A stretch of DNA of 64,000 nucleotides from Candidatus Tisiphia endosymbiont of Nedyus quadrimaculatus (GCF_964059235.1 NZ_OZ060452.1:1178001-1242000), one strand, 5' to 3'. Shown: positions 10,115-19,446, counted from the first letter of the stretch. A program made the numbers and translations. Notes: generated by a model not told the origin, from the letters alone.

Positions 10115-11281
10115 TTATGTTTTTTTGAGCATTTCTTTATATAGATCTAAGGTTTTACTAAGCATTAAATCAAGGGAAAAATTATCGATTACTGCTTTTC
10201 TTGCTGCTTGTTGTATTTTTTTACCTTCATTGGTTTTGAGTATAGATAAGCAATGTTCGATTTTTTCTGCTAAATCGACAGCATCGTTTGGTTTGACATG
10301 AAATCCAGTTTTTTTATCTAATATTGTTTCAATAGCTCCACCTATATTTGTAGCAATTACTAGCTTTTCCATTGATTGTCCTTCAGTTATAGTTCGACCA
10401 AATGCTTCTGGCTCAATTGAAGTAGATATTACTATATCTGAAATACCGTAAAGGCTAAGCATATCAGCTTCATTACCAAAAATTTGAATTTTACTTTGTA
10501 GCTTCAATAAGTTTATAAGAGATTTTACTCGGTTGGTAAAATTGGGATGTTTGGATAAATCTCCAACCATTAGACAGTAGAAATCTAGATGTTTTAATTT
10601 GCCAAGTGCTTCAACAAGGGTAAGATGCCCCTTCCAACTGGTCATTCTTGATGGTAATAATATTATAGGAGTATTGTTAGATATACCGTATTTCTTTTTA
10701 TGTTTTAGTAATTTTTCTTCTGTAACATTTTTTGGATTGAAATAACGATAATCTACCCCTCGACATATTACAACAATTTGATCTTCTAGGATTTGATAAT
10801 TAATTAATATATGGTGTTTTACAAAATTAGACACAGCTATGATCTTTTCGCCTTTGACCATGACGCTATTATAAAAATGTTTGAAAGGATTCGAGATGTT
10901 GTAGACTCCGTGGAATGTTGTTAAGAATTTAGTGCCTGTAGCCTTTGCCGCCATATAACAACTCCAAGCTGGAGCTCTCGATCTTGCATGTACTATATCT
11001 ACGTTATATTCCTTAATTATTTCTGACAGAATTCTTGCGTTTTTCCATATTGTCAAAGGATTTTTAGTAGCACTATTCATAGAAATATGTGGCACTCCTG
11101 CCGCCACTAATTCTTCAACCAATGAACCACCAGATGAAACTACAATAACATTATAATCAACTTTTTTTAACATTTTAGCCACTTCAATTGTTCCTCGCTC
11201 TACTCCACCAGAGAATAAAGCTGGAACTACTTGCAAAATGGTGGGTGTATGATATCGTTTGGGTGAATCTGATGAAATCAT
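10115..11281 (-). CDS. Glycosyltransferase family 4
   Basis: 388 residues with the GT-B fold. The N-terminal acceptor domain has PALFSGGVERG near residues 20-30. The C-terminal nucleotide-sugar domain has LPSRMTSWKGH near 209-219 and the EX7E motif at Glu292...Glu300 (PEAFGRTITEG). It probably adds a sugar during lipopolysaccharide or surface glycan synthesis at the inner membrane; donor and acceptor cannot be told. It starts only 24 bases from the divergent hydrolase gene, so promoters must lie within or across the coding starts. Confidence 0.9.
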   Translation of the reverse strand: MISSDSPKRYHTPTILQVVPALFSGGVERGTIEVAKMLKKVDYNVIVVSSGGSLVEELVAAGVPHISMNSATKNPLTIWKNARILSEIIKEYNVDIVHARSRAPAWSCYMAAKATGTKFLTTFHGVYNISNPFKHFYNSVMVKGEKIIAVSNFVKHHILINYQILEDQIVVICRGVDYRYFNPKNVTEEKLLKHKKKYGISNNTPIILLPSRMTSWKGHLTLVEALGKLKHLDFYCLMVGDLSKHPNFTNRVKSLINLLKLQSKIQIFGNEADMLSLYGISDIVISTSIEPEAFGRTITEGQSMEKLVIATNIGGAIETILDKKTGFHVKPNDAVDLAEKIEHCLSILKTNEGKKIQQAARKAVIDNFSLDLMLSKTLDLYKEMLKKT

Positions 11282-11305
11282 TAATCTTTTACATAATTAA
11301 TTTAA

Positions 11306-12070
11306 ATGCGTAAAATATATAATACAGAAAAGAAAAGATTTATCACTTACAATCATCACGAAAGTAGTAAAAAAAATATGCCATCGGTAATTTTCTTGCA
11401 TGGCTTAATGTCGGGTATGAATGGTAAAAAGGCTATATTTCTTGAGAATTACTGTAAAAAACGTGATTATAATTTTATCACATTTGATAACTTTGGTCAT
11501 GGAGAATCATCAGGTAGATTTCTAGATGAAACGATTGGATCTTGGCTTACAGGGGTTGAACTAGTTTTAAATAAACTTGTAGTGCAACCAGCTATTATAA
11601 TAGGCTCCAGTATGGGTGGTTGGTTAGCTATTCTTGCTGCTATAAAATTTCCTAGTAAGGTTTGTGGTCTTGTTTGTATTGCTCCTGCCCTAGATTTTAC
11701 AGAAAATATTTGGCAAAATTTAACTGAAATGCAAAAAACACAAATGCAACAACAAAAGTACCTTGAGATTGGTAGTCCTAATTGCAGCTATAAATATCCA
11801 ATAAGTTATCAATTAATACTCGAAGCTAGAAATCACTTGTTACTAAATTCAAATAGTATTAATCTTAAGGGAGTTATTCATTTAATTCACGGGATGCTAG
11901 ATGAAGACGTACCTTATACCATCTCAAATAACCTGGTAGAAAAGATTACTAGTGATATGGTAGTGATGAAATTAATAAAAGACGGAGTTCATACTCTTGT
12001 ACGAGAATCAGATTTAGCTATAATAGCTAATTCTTTGGAAGAAATAATAAACTTATCATTAGAACTATGA
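11306..12070 (+). CDS. Alpha/beta hydrolase
   Basis: 254 residues, no signal peptide. The oxyanion-hole region is FLHGLMSG (30-37), the nucleophile elbow GSSMGG gives Ser102, the acid is probably Asp199 or Asp201 (GMLDEDVP), and the base is His229 (DGVHTLV). This completes a serine hydrolase triad. The substrate is unknown; esterase or peptidase activity is possible. The next gene starts inside its stop codon (ATGA overlap), so it is the first gene of a three-gene operon with a HAD-like protein and an RND adaptor. Confidence 0.85.
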   Translation: MRKIYNTEKKRFITYNHHESSKKNMPSVIFLHGLMSGMNGKKAIFLENYCKKRDYNFITFDNFGHGESSGRFLDETIGSWLTGVELVLNKLVVQPAIIIGSSMGGWLAILAAIKFPSKVCGLVCIAPALDFTENIWQNLTEMQKTQMQQQKYLEIGSPNCSYKYPISYQLILEARNHLLLNSNSINLKGVIHLIHGMLDEDVPYTISNNLVEKITSDMVVMKLIKDGVHTLVRESDLAIIANSLEEIINLSLEL

Positions 12071-12828
12071 ATAAACATATATTTGCTAAAACAACTAAGG
12101 TTTCCGATTTTTTAAAAATATCAGAAGTAATAGATAAGCTAGATCAAGATAGCTTGGTGCTTTTTGATGTAGATGACGTACTTATCATGGATCAAGATGA
12201 ATATCGCTTAACTCATCCTTATAGACGGCAGTGGCGTGCTGAAAGCAAAAACCGTCTTACGAGAGAAGAAAGACATCTTTTATTCAGTATTATTTTAAAA
12301 AATCGTACTATTCGCTTAGTGGACTATAATATAACTGATATACTAGGTAGATTATGGAAGATGCAAATCCCAACTGCTGCTCTGACCAAATTATATACAG
12401 GGAAATTTGGTGTTATTGAGGATTTTACCAATTGGCGTCTTACAGAGCTTAAAGGGATAAATATAGATTTTATGAAATCTACTCCGATAAAAGAGGAAAT
12501 ATTAGTTGATGAATTACATATTGGGGGTGGTGTGCCAATGATGAAAGAAGGGGTGATTCTTACAGCCGATGTTGATAAAGGTGCAGTATTAGAGAATATT
12601 TTACACAAAAAAAACTACTATCCTAAAACAATAATATTTGTTGACGATATTTTAGAAAATATTGAGTCAGTGGCAAAAATATGTAGCAAATTACAGATTA
12701 ATTTTTATGGTTTTGAATTTGACGGAGCTTCTTTGATCCCGGAAACAGAACTAGATAAAAAAAGTGAAAAAATTCGTTTTGAGATTTTAGAGAAGGAACA
12801 TCGTTGGATAACAGATTTAAAACTATAA
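12067..12828 (+). CDS. DUF2608 (HAD-like) family protein
   Basis: 253 residues. LFDVDDVLI near residues 32-40 (Asp34, Asp36) resembles the HAD motif I DxD, and IIFVDDILENIES near the C-terminal half resembles the acidic motif IV. The region between is long and unlike common HAD phosphatases, matching my memory of DUF2608, which occurs in Rickettsia and Legionella. There is no signal peptide. It overlaps the hydrolase stop by four bases, and its 3' end overlaps the adaptor start by 25 bases. Substrate unknown. Confidence 0.75.
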   Translation: MNKHIFAKTTKVSDFLKISEVIDKLDQDSLVLFDVDDVLIMDQDEYRLTHPYRRQWRAESKNRLTREERHLLFSIILKNRTIRLVDYNITDILGRLWKMQIPTAALTKLYTGKFGVIEDFTNWRLTELKGINIDFMKSTPIKEEILVDELHIGGGVPMMKEGVILTADVDKGAVLENILHKKNYYPKTIIFVDDILENIESVAKICSKLQINFYGFEFDGASLIPETELDKKSEKIRFEILEKEHRWITDLKL

Positions 12829-13817
12829 TTATTTTTTTGTGTATATGCATTACTTCTTGCTGTGCTATAGCTGAAGAACAAGAAAGTATTGGGGTAAAAG
12901 TTACTAAAGTACAAATGGCTGATTTATATAATGTTTTCAGCGTTATAGGACAATGTAAGAGTGGTATGAGCCGTGATTATTATGCACATGTTTCTGGTAG
13001 ACTTGATGTAGTATCTACTTCCCAAGGAGGTAAGATCCATCAAGGTGATGTTTTGCTTATTATTGACCAAGATTTAGCTATGTCAATTAAGTCACAAGCG
13101 GAAGTCTCTTTAAGAAAGGCCAAGGCTTCTTATAACCGTAATAAGGAATTACTTGCCAAAAAATATATTAGTAGTGATGTGCTAGACAAATTTAGCAGCG
13201 AGTTAGAAGAAGCTAAGCTTGCTTTTGCTAAAGCAATGAATAGTTACAACGATATGGTTCTTATAGCTCCATTTGATGGATATATTGGTATAATAAAATC
13301 CAAAATAGGGGATAAGATAAAACAAGGAGATTATCTTTTTAGCATTATTGCTCAAAACTCTACTACTAATAATATTTTAATGGAGCTACCTGAGGGGCTT
13401 TATAATCAGGTGTCAGAATCCACTAATTTAGTGATAACCGATAATAAGGGTGGATTAATTAATGGAAAGATTGCTGAAATCTCACAATATGTTTCAGATA
13501 ATGGCACTATAAGTGCTAAAATTATCGTTGATTCTAATAGTAATATTGTGCATGGAAGCTATGTAAATATAGATCTAATTCTTAACAAACATAGGAATTT
13601 AGCTGTGCCTAATCAATCGGTACAGAGTAATAATAAAGGTGAGTATTTTGTATATAAACTCAATGACAATAAGGTACAACAACTTTATGTTACACTTGGC
13701 ACTAGTTTAAATGGTTTAACAGAGATTATCTCAAACGAAATTAAGGAAGGAGATATGGTGGTACTGGAAGGGGTTACTAAGATTTATGATGGTAGTGTCG
13801 TCAAATTGTTAGATTAA
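12804..13817 (+). CDS. RND efflux periplasmic adaptor (MFP/HlyD type)
   Basis: 337 residues. A TTG start at 12804 gives a short signal peptide (TIIIFLCICITSCCAIAEE). A cysteine-rich end of that signal could be a lipobox, but the spacing is imperfect. The body follows the membrane-fusion order: lipoyl half (GKIHQGDVLLIID), alpha hairpin (about 90-145), second lipoyl half (MVLIAPFDGYIG) and a beta-barrel domain. The family bridges an inner-membrane RND pump to an outer-membrane channel. The only RND pump in the window is 15 kb away at 28816-31872, so adaptor and pump are unlinked. Confidence 0.85.
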   Translation: MDNRFKTIIIFLCICITSCCAIAEEQESIGVKVTKVQMADLYNVFSVIGQCKSGMSRDYYAHVSGRLDVVSTSQGGKIHQGDVLLIIDQDLAMSIKSQAEVSLRKAKASYNRNKELLAKKYISSDVLDKFSSELEEAKLAFAKAMNSYNDMVLIAPFDGYIGIIKSKIGDKIKQGDYLFSIIAQNSTTNNILMELPEGLYNQVSESTNLVITDNKGGLINGKIAEISQYVSDNGTISAKIIVDSNSNIVHGSYVNIDLILNKHRNLAVPNQSVQSNNKGEYFVYKLNDNKVQQLYVTLGTSLNGLTEIISNEIKEGDMVVLEGVTKIYDGSVVKLLD

Positions 13818-13853
13818 CCTGAATTCAATGTAACAAAGTTACATTGTTAAGCA
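13815..13853. repeat. Short palindrome, CCTGAATTCRATGTAAC family
   Basis: An inverted repeat (CAATGTAAC and GTTACATTG) immediately after the adaptor stop codon. Related palindromes occur at 50091-50338, 60143-60198 and 63844-63886, each just downstream of, or very near, a gene end. It may act as a terminator-like hairpin, though it lacks a T-run. Confidence 0.5.
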
Positions 13854-13903
13854 TCAACTGCGAACGATGTCATCAACTATGATTAAATTAACAGAGGATT
13901 AAA

Positions 13904-14875
13904 ATGGAATATATATTATTAGTTTGTAGTATCGTGGCAATTCTTATTATTGTACAGATGGTTAAGGTTGTACCACAACAACAAGCATGGGTTGTAGAAA
14001 AGTTTGGAAAATTTGATAGGGTTTTGCAGCCTGGATTGAATATTTTGATACCAGTGATTCAGAGAGTAGCCTATAAACACACTTTGAAGGAGGAAGCTAT
14101 TGATGTTACTGCTCAAACAGCCATTTCCAATGATAATGTTACGTTATTAATAGATGGTGTTTTATATGTAAAAATTGTTGATCCAGTTGCTGCATCTTAT
14201 GGTGTTAGTAGTCCATATTATGCCATCACACAGCTTGCACAGACCACCATGCGTTCAGAAATAGGTAAGTTACCATTAGATAGAACTTTTGAAGAACGAG
14301 AAACGTTAAACATCGCTATTGTGTCTGCTATTAACCAAGCTGCAATAAATTGGGGGATACAATGTATGCGTTATGAAATTAAAGATATTCAGCCACCACA
14401 AACAATACTTAAAGCGATGGAATTACAAGTTGCAGCAGAACGTCAGAAACGAGCTCAAATTTTGGATTCAGAAGGCAATAGACAAGCAAAAATAAACCAT
14501 GCAGAAGGTGAGAAGGCTCAAGTTGTATTAAATTCTGAAGCTTCCTATACTGATCAAGTAAATAGAGCTAAAGGTGAAGCTGAGGCAATAGGATTAGTAG
14601 CAATGGCTACTGCTAAAAGTATTGAAGTTATTGCCGCATCTATTCAAAAGTCTGGGGGTAATGACGCAGTATCTTTAAAAATTGCTGAACAATATATAAA
14701 TGCTTTTGGTGAGTTAGCCAAAGATAGTAATACAGTAATTCTTCCGGCAAATCTTTCTGAACCAGGAAGTTTTATAACTCAAGCTTTAAGCATTTTTGAT
14801 CAGCTAAAATCAGTGAGCAATAAAAAATTGTCTAAGGAATCTTCTATGAAGAAACAAACGAGTGCTAGTGAATAA
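13904..14875 (+). CDS. SPFH/Band 7 membrane protein (QmcA/stomatin type)
   Basis: 323 residues. One N-terminal membrane anchor (residues 3-20) is followed by VVPQQQAWVVEKFGKFDRVL, typical of the QmcA/stomatin group, then the PHB domain (20-200) and a helical KINHAEGEKAQ region characteristic of oligomerising SPFH proteins. Family members form ring-shaped membrane microdomains and often associate with proteases such as FtsH. No NfeD partner is adjacent. The GNAT gene follows after 18 bases. Confidence 0.9.
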   Translation: MEYILLVCSIVAILIIVQMVKVVPQQQAWVVEKFGKFDRVLQPGLNILIPVIQRVAYKHTLKEEAIDVTAQTAISNDNVTLLIDGVLYVKIVDPVAASYGVSSPYYAITQLAQTTMRSEIGKLPLDRTFEERETLNIAIVSAINQAAINWGIQCMRYEIKDIQPPQTILKAMELQVAAERQKRAQILDSEGNRQAKINHAEGEKAQVVLNSEASYTDQVNRAKGEAEAIGLVAMATAKSIEVIAASIQKSGGNDAVSLKIAEQYINAFGELAKDSNTVILPANLSEPGSFITQALSIFDQLKSVSNKKLSKESSMKKQTSASE

Positions 14876-14893
14876 TAAGGTAGCTGAATAAAA

Positions 14894-15673
14894 ATGATTC
14901 AAGAAATCAAAAAAATCAGCAATTCGGCAATTATCTCAGAGTTGAAATATTTTCCAAATCAAGCAGTCCTATGGGCAATAGTCGATAGGAATAAAATTGG
15001 AAAGATTTTTGAACTTCCGGGGGGTGTTGTCATGGTATTAGAAAATTGTAGAGATCCATTTGTTTTTGTAGCTGGAAACTTAACAGATCAATCAGTTGAA
15101 ACGTGTATTTCTCTTGTAAATGGGCATGAATTTCCAATGATTTATTGTAATCCTATATATCATTATTTGTTTTTAGAGAAAGGGTGGGATTTTAATTTGC
15201 GTGCTGAATTACGGTTAAAAAGTTTGATAAAAATTGAGACAGTAGATGAAGCTATGACGATTAAACCAATAGACACAGCGGAATTATTTAAAAAGTGCTT
15301 TTGGTATAAAGAGACTTCTGAATTGTACGGTTCAGATGAGGACTTTTTAAAATATGGTACAGGATACGCTTTGTGTCAAGATGATCAAGTTGTAAGTGAA
15401 ACGTACGCCATTACTGGAGGCGGTTATGCAGAAATTGGAGTTATTACCCATCCTGATTACCGTGGTAAACAGCACGCTGCACAGGTTGTATCACATCTAA
15501 TTAAAAAATGTGAAGAAGCAAAAATAGCCCCTATGTGGAGTTGCCACATGCACAATCGATCATCACTTAGATTGGGGCTTAAACTTGGTTTTTTTATATC
15601 AAATTATTTCGTACAAATGATACCTAAAATAGACAATGTACTTAGTCCAAGCCTAGCCTCACCAATTGGCTAA
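14894..15673 (+). CDS. GNAT-family acetyltransferase
   Basis: 259 residues. The C-terminal half (about 130-235) carries a GNAT acetyl-CoA fold: YAEIGVITHPDYRGKQHAA fits motif A (V-x-P-x-x-R-G-K-x-x-A), and RLGLKLGF fits motif B. The N-terminal half is an extra domain of the two-domain GNAT_acetyltran type, which is more usual in Firmicutes. The substrate is unknown. It lies between the SPFH gene and clpP, 18 bases after the former. Confidence 0.8.
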   Translation: MIQEIKKISNSAIISELKYFPNQAVLWAIVDRNKIGKIFELPGGVVMVLENCRDPFVFVAGNLTDQSVETCISLVNGHEFPMIYCNPIYHYLFLEKGWDFNLRAELRLKSLIKIETVDEAMTIKPIDTAELFKKCFWYKETSELYGSDEDFLKYGTGYALCQDDQVVSETYAITGGGYAEIGVITHPDYRGKQHAAQVVSHLIKKCEEAKIAPMWSCHMHNRSSLRLGLKLGFFISNYFVQMIPKIDNVLSPSLASPIG

Positions 15674-15761
15674 AAAATAATTCTTGAAATCATTTGAGTA
15701 TACCACATTCTTCAGATATAAGAACTTAGACTTTTTATCAATAAATTTAGGAGAAAATTTA

Positions 15762-16364
15762 ATGACATACGTGCCTATAGTAATTGAACAAACCCCTAGA
15801 GGGGAAAGAGCCTATGATATCTATTCTAGGTTATTAAAGGAACGCATCGTTTTTGTTTGTGGTCAAATTGAAGATTATATGGCCAATGTGGTGGTTGCCC
15901 AATTACTATTCTTAGAGGCAGAAAATCCAGAAAAAGATATATTTATGTATATTAACTCTCCTGGTGGTGTTGTGACTTCTGGCTTGGCAATTTATGATAC
16001 TATGCAATATATTAAACCTAAAATTTCTACTCTTTGTATAGGGCAGGCTTGTTCCGCGGGGTCTTTGTTGCTTACTGCTGGTGAGAAAAATATGCGTTAT
16101 TCCCTACCACATAGTCGTATAATGATCCATCAACCGTCGGGTGGTTACCAAGGGCAAGCTACAGATATAGAAATTCATGCTAAAGAAACCATGAAATTAA
16201 AAAGAATGCTCAATAACTTATATGTCAAGCATACAGGGCAAGAACTAGATTCTATTGAAAAAAGTATGGAACGTGATAATTTCATGGATCCTGAAGTAGC
16301 TAAATCTTTTGGACTTGTTGATGAAATCATCACCGATAGAGCAAAAATCTTAGTAAGAAAATAG
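15762..16364 (+). CDS. clpP: ATP-dependent Clp protease proteolytic subunit
   Basis: 200 residues from ATG 15762, which has TAGGAG eight bases upstream. An in-frame ATG at 15684 would add 26 residues read from a repeat fragment and is unlikely. The serine protease triad is Ser98 (GQACSAGS), His123 (MIHQP) and Asp172 (RDNFMD), matching E. coli ClpP positions. It assembles as two stacked heptamers and works with ClpX or ClpA, neither of which is in the window. Confidence 0.96.
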   Translation: MTYVPIVIEQTPRGERAYDIYSRLLKERIVFVCGQIEDYMANVVVAQLLFLEAENPEKDIFMYINSPGGVVTSGLAIYDTMQYIKPKISTLCIGQACSAGSLLLTAGEKNMRYSLPHSRIMIHQPSGGYQGQATDIEIHAKETMKLKRMLNNLYVKHTGQELDSIEKSMERDNFMDPEVAKSFGLVDEIITDRAKILVRK

Positions 16365-16377
16365 CCTTTGCAGGTTA

Positions 16378-16616
16378 TTTTTGGATCCCCGCCGCAGCTC
16401 GGATGACATAAACTAAAAGTCGGGCTGCAAACCTAATAGATAAAGGAAAAAGTGCTTAATATGCACTCGATGTCATCCCAGCGAAAGCTGGGATCTAAAA
16501 AAATAGCCTGAAAGACTATTAAGTAATATAGATCCCCGCCTACGCGGGGATGACATCGATGGTGGTTGAATTTATATCTATAACAACTATTAATTGTGAT
16601 TTTTGCATTATCCTGC
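16378..16616. repeat. GATGTCATCCCAGC palindromic repeat cluster, copy 1
   Basis: This fills the gap after clpP. A core hairpin-rich unit at 16468-16558 starts CGATGTCATCCCAGCG, passes through AATAGCCTGAAAGACTATT and ends GGGGATGACATCG. The preceding stretch (AAAAGTCGGGCTGCAA...) recurs at 19551-19600 in the same orientation. Other core units: 19601-19692, 27773-27862, 53695-53784 and a diverged one near 52735-52813. Its antisense reading gives the widespread HPRVGGD peptide, which is not a gene. Confidence 0.8.
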
Positions 16617-16660
16617 AATTGAGTGACCATAAGGCTAATTGTTAAACTGAGTCTTGACTC

Positions 16661-16837
16661 CTACTCATCTATTGCTCCTATTAGTTGTGGTTCGTTATTA
16701 TGATTAGTACAATAAATCTCTTCGTAAGTAGTGTTTTCTGTATATTTTGCTACTTCTTTATGATTCATTTCTTTAGTAAATAACATTAATTTTTTGTTAT
16801 ATTCATTTATATAAGTTTTATAAGCCAGTAATCTGGT
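16661..16837 (-). pseudogene. C-terminal gene fragment cut by IS21 copy 1
   Basis: 58 codons end in a normal stop, but the upstream part of the frame is the IS21 terminal sequence (read as WVIFQRSSWVIFQRLL), so the true start is lost. The remaining peptide is helical and polar (NEYNKKLMLFTKEMNHKE). The fragment at 19314-19446 on the other side of the IS could be the N-terminus of the same gene, but the two fragments do not join in frame and no target duplication is visible. Family not recognised. Confidence 0.5.
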
Positions 16838-16901
16838 TGTCAATAAGCGTTGAAAAATGACCCAGGAAGAGCGTTGAAAAATGACCCACATAAGTCTAGA
16901 A

Positions 16902-17651
16902 CTATTGTTTTTTTTTCATACGATAACTTTCATTTCCCGTTTCAATGATATCACAATTATGACAAACTCTATCAAGTAGCGCTGAAGTCATTTTATTACA
17001 ACCAAATATTTGTGACCATTCTGAGAATATAAGATTAGTAGTAATAATAATTGAAGTGTTGGAATGTATTTTAGATAATAGATGAAAGATAAGTTGACCG
17101 CCATTCTTAGAAAATGGTAGATAACCAAGCTCATCTAGGACTAGTACATCTATTTTTTGCAAGGAAGCTGCTAGTTTTCCTACCTGAGCAGAGTTCTTTT
17201 CATATTCTAATTGATTAGCAAGATCTACAAGATTAAAAAATCTTGATTTATAACCTTTTCGTACTGCTTTTGTACTTAATGCAATAGCTAGGTGAGTTTT
17301 ACCGCTACCAGTACCACCAACTAGGATTATATTTCTAGATGTTTTAATAAACTCGCAACTATATAGATGCATAATTTGTTCTTGGTTTATTGGGGTATCG
17401 ATAAATATGAAATTATCTATATCTTTTTTCTCAGGAAACTTTGCTGCGCTAATCCTACTTTGAATAGACCTAAGAGTTCGTGTTGTTAGTTCAGATTTTA
17501 ATAAATTATGTAAAATATAATTCGAGGCTTCTTTACGCCTTATGGCATCAGATATAATTTCATCATAAGACTCAAGCATCCCTGTAAATTTTAGCTTTCT
17601 CATAACATTTATAATATCTTCTCTAGTAGATTCTTGATATACATTGTTCAT
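16902..17651 (-). CDS. istB: IS21 helper ATPase IstB, copy 1
   Basis: 249 residues. AAA+ ATPase with Walker A GGTGSGKT (112-119) and Walker B VLVLDELGY. The N-terminal helical part (MRKLKFTGMLESYDE) is typical of IstB, the transposition regulator that selects targets for IstA. It overlaps the istA stop by one base, as usual in IS21. Identical to the copy at 34802-35551. Confidence 0.95.
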   Translation of the reverse strand: MNNVYQESTREDIINVMRKLKFTGMLESYDEIISDAIRRKEASNYILHNLLKSELTTRTLRSIQSRISAAKFPEKKDIDNFIFIDTPINQEQIMHLYSCEFIKTSRNIILVGGTGSGKTHLAIALSTKAVRKGYKSRFFNLVDLANQLEYEKNSAQVGKLAASLQKIDVLVLDELGYLPFSKNGGQLIFHLLSKIHSNTSIIITTNLIFSEWSQIFGCNKMTSALLDRVCHNCDIIETGNESYRMKKKQ

Positions 17652-19156
17652 TACTTACCTCCTAACTTGAGAAAATTATCGTATATCTCACAATTAGCTT
17701 TCGGGATATGTTTTAAAGTATGATATTCTTGGTAATTACTTGGCTCTGTTACTTTTAACTCATCTTTATTACGTAATATAATATTTAAAATTACCTCCTT
17801 ACTAACAGTTCCTATTTTTAGTGCTTGGGTGCATGCTGATACTACTGCTTCTATGGATTCCATTGCTATATACGATAATATATGAGCAAAATCTCTTGTA
17901 CCTGCTGGGCTGCTCTCAAGACGTCTTCTAACTTCTATGAGCTCTTCTGGTAAATTCATATTAAGGAATGGTTCACCATTTCTTAATGCTCCGGGTTTAT
18001 ACCTTAATATTGGCAGATAATGATTGACGTCATAACAAGTTTCTCCCTTAGTAAATTTCCGTTTATGACGACCTACCTCTTGACCATTATAAATAAATAC
18101 TAGATGTTCAGCATATATCTTACATTGTACTATTTTCCCAGCACAACTACAGTGAACGCTATAATTATTGCTTTCATATCTAGCCAAACAAGTAATAGAA
18201 ACCTTGATATCTATTTCTTTGCAACCGTTAAATAATACAGGCACGGATACTAAAAAATTACGTTCTAGTTGATATGCTTCATCTATAGTCTTATCTTTAT
18301 ATTCGGGGTGTTTATGAGAGCTATTATAAGTAACTAATCTGCTGGTTAATATATCGTTTAATTCTTGCAAGGTTAAAGCTTTTGGCATAGGAGTAAAGAA
18401 CTGTTCCCGGTCAATCTGTACTTGTCGCTCAACCCTACCTTTTTCATTACCTCGAGCTGGAGAACATGCTATCGGTTCAATGAGATAATGTGCGCAGAGC
18501 TTTTCAAACTTTGGATTCCATTCTCTATTATTAGAGCCTTTTAAAACCTTACTGACAGCAGTCTTCATATTATCATAAATCCCTTTAGTTGGACTACCAC
18601 CAAAAAAAGTAAAGGCTCTAACATGTGCATCAAATACCATCTCTTGAGCTTCAGTAGGATAAATATAGATAAATTTTTTACGGCTATAACACAAAACAAA
18701 GTGAGCTACTTTAACATTTATTATTTCTCCAGCTAATATTACTTGCTCACTACTCCAGTCAAATTGGTAAGCTTCCCCAGGAGCAAAGGATAAAGGTACG
18801 CAAGCTTTTATATTAATCTCAAAATTTCTATCATTCCAAGTGTTAATATAACGACTAACAGCAGAGTAACTGCCTTGATACCCATAAATCTTTAACTCCT
18901 CAAATAAAGCTTTCCCTGTTTTTTTAGGCTTTGAATTCTTATTATCCCGCAACATCCTCTCAAGACTCTCAATATATTTCCCGAGTTTAGGTATAGGTTG
19001 AATTATTCGTATATAATCAGATTTAATCTCTCCTTGCGTACGAATGATACTTCTAACTGTATTACGTGATATATTTAATTCTCTACTTATTGAACGTATA
19101 CCTTCTCCACGACGATAACGTCCTAATATCTTTCTCTTACTTTCCATTATTAACAT
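17651..19156 (-). CDS. istA: IS21 transposase IstA, copy 1
   Basis: 501 residues. An N-terminal helix-turn-helix (RRGEGIRSISRELNISRNTV) precedes an rve/DDE integrase core: FDWSSEQ gives the first Asp, IYDNMKTAV the second, and NEKGRVER the Glu. The C-terminal beta domain is intact, so the protein is probably functional. The internal start at the second Met (ESKRKILGRYRRG) is also plausible. It carries His in VAHFVLCY where the other copy has Tyr. Confidence 0.95.
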   Translation of the reverse strand: MLIMESKRKILGRYRRGEGIRSISRELNISRNTVRSIIRTQGEIKSDYIRIIQPIPKLGKYIESLERMLRDNKNSKPKKTGKALFEELKIYGYQGSYSAVSRYINTWNDRNFEINIKACVPLSFAPGEAYQFDWSSEQVILAGEIINVKVAHFVLCYSRKKFIYIYPTEAQEMVFDAHVRAFTFFGGSPTKGIYDNMKTAVSKVLKGSNNREWNPKFEKLCAHYLIEPIACSPARGNEKGRVERQVQIDREQFFTPMPKALTLQELNDILTSRLVTYNSSHKHPEYKDKTIDEAYQLERNFLVSVPVLFNGCKEIDIKVSITCLARYESNNYSVHCSCAGKIVQCKIYAEHLVFIYNGQEVGRHKRKFTKGETCYDVNHYLPILRYKPGALRNGEPFLNMNLPEELIEVRRRLESSPAGTRDFAHILSYIAMESIEAVVSACTQALKIGTVSKEVILNIILRNKDELKVTEPSNYQEYHTLKHIPKANCEIYDNFLKLGGK

Positions 19157-19313
19157 CTCTGATTTTATACTCCTATTATTTATTCTGAAAATAATAGAAG
19201 TATAGGTTGATAATAATGGATTAATAACGTACTACTTTTCCCACTTCTTAGGTGGGTCATTTTTCAACGCACATTAACCCATTTAGTGGGTCATTATTGC
19301 ACGCTTTTTAACA

Positions 19314-19446
19314 CTTCATAATGAGCATTAGCACAAATATTGCTTATAAAAGCTTCATTACTTTGTCTTGTTGGAAGTAAATCAAGTGATTTAAAATTCA
19401 CTTTAATTTCTCTTTGTGGTAAAAGTTGGAATTTTATTTTGCTCAT
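19314..19446 (-). pseudogene. N-terminal gene fragment cut by IS21 copy 1
   Basis: From ATG 19446 the frame reads 44 codons (MSKIKFQLLPQREIKVNF...) before running into the IS21 end. No family is recognised. It is possibly the 5' half of the gene whose 3' end is at 16661-16837, but 133 plus 177 bases is not a multiple of three, so bases have been lost or the two belong to different genes. It is next to the PHA depolymerase gene on the same strand; a PHA-related role is only a guess. Confidence 0.45.

Larger units (their letters stand above)
16838..19313 (-). mobile_element. IS21-family insertion sequence, copy 1
   Basis: 2476 bp, starting TGTCAATAAGCG and ending CGCTTTTTAACA, with IS21-type TGT...ACA tips and internal repeated GAAAAATGACCCA blocks near both ends. 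It encodes istA and istB. A second copy at 34738-37213 seems to differ by one base (G/A at 18663 versus 36603). Flanks TCTGGT and CTTCAT show no target duplication, so the site has probably rearranged since insertion. Confidence 0.92.

Noticed and set aside
15684-15761. 26-residue N-terminal extension of ClpP
   Set aside because: It derives from a fragment of the AAATCATTTGAGTATA repeat; the ATG at 15762 has a good ribosome site and matches the family start.
16433-16630. 65-codon minus-strand frame containing HPRVGGD and PSFRWDD
   Set aside because: It is the antisense translation of the GATGTCATCCC palindromic repeat, a well-known source of false proteins.
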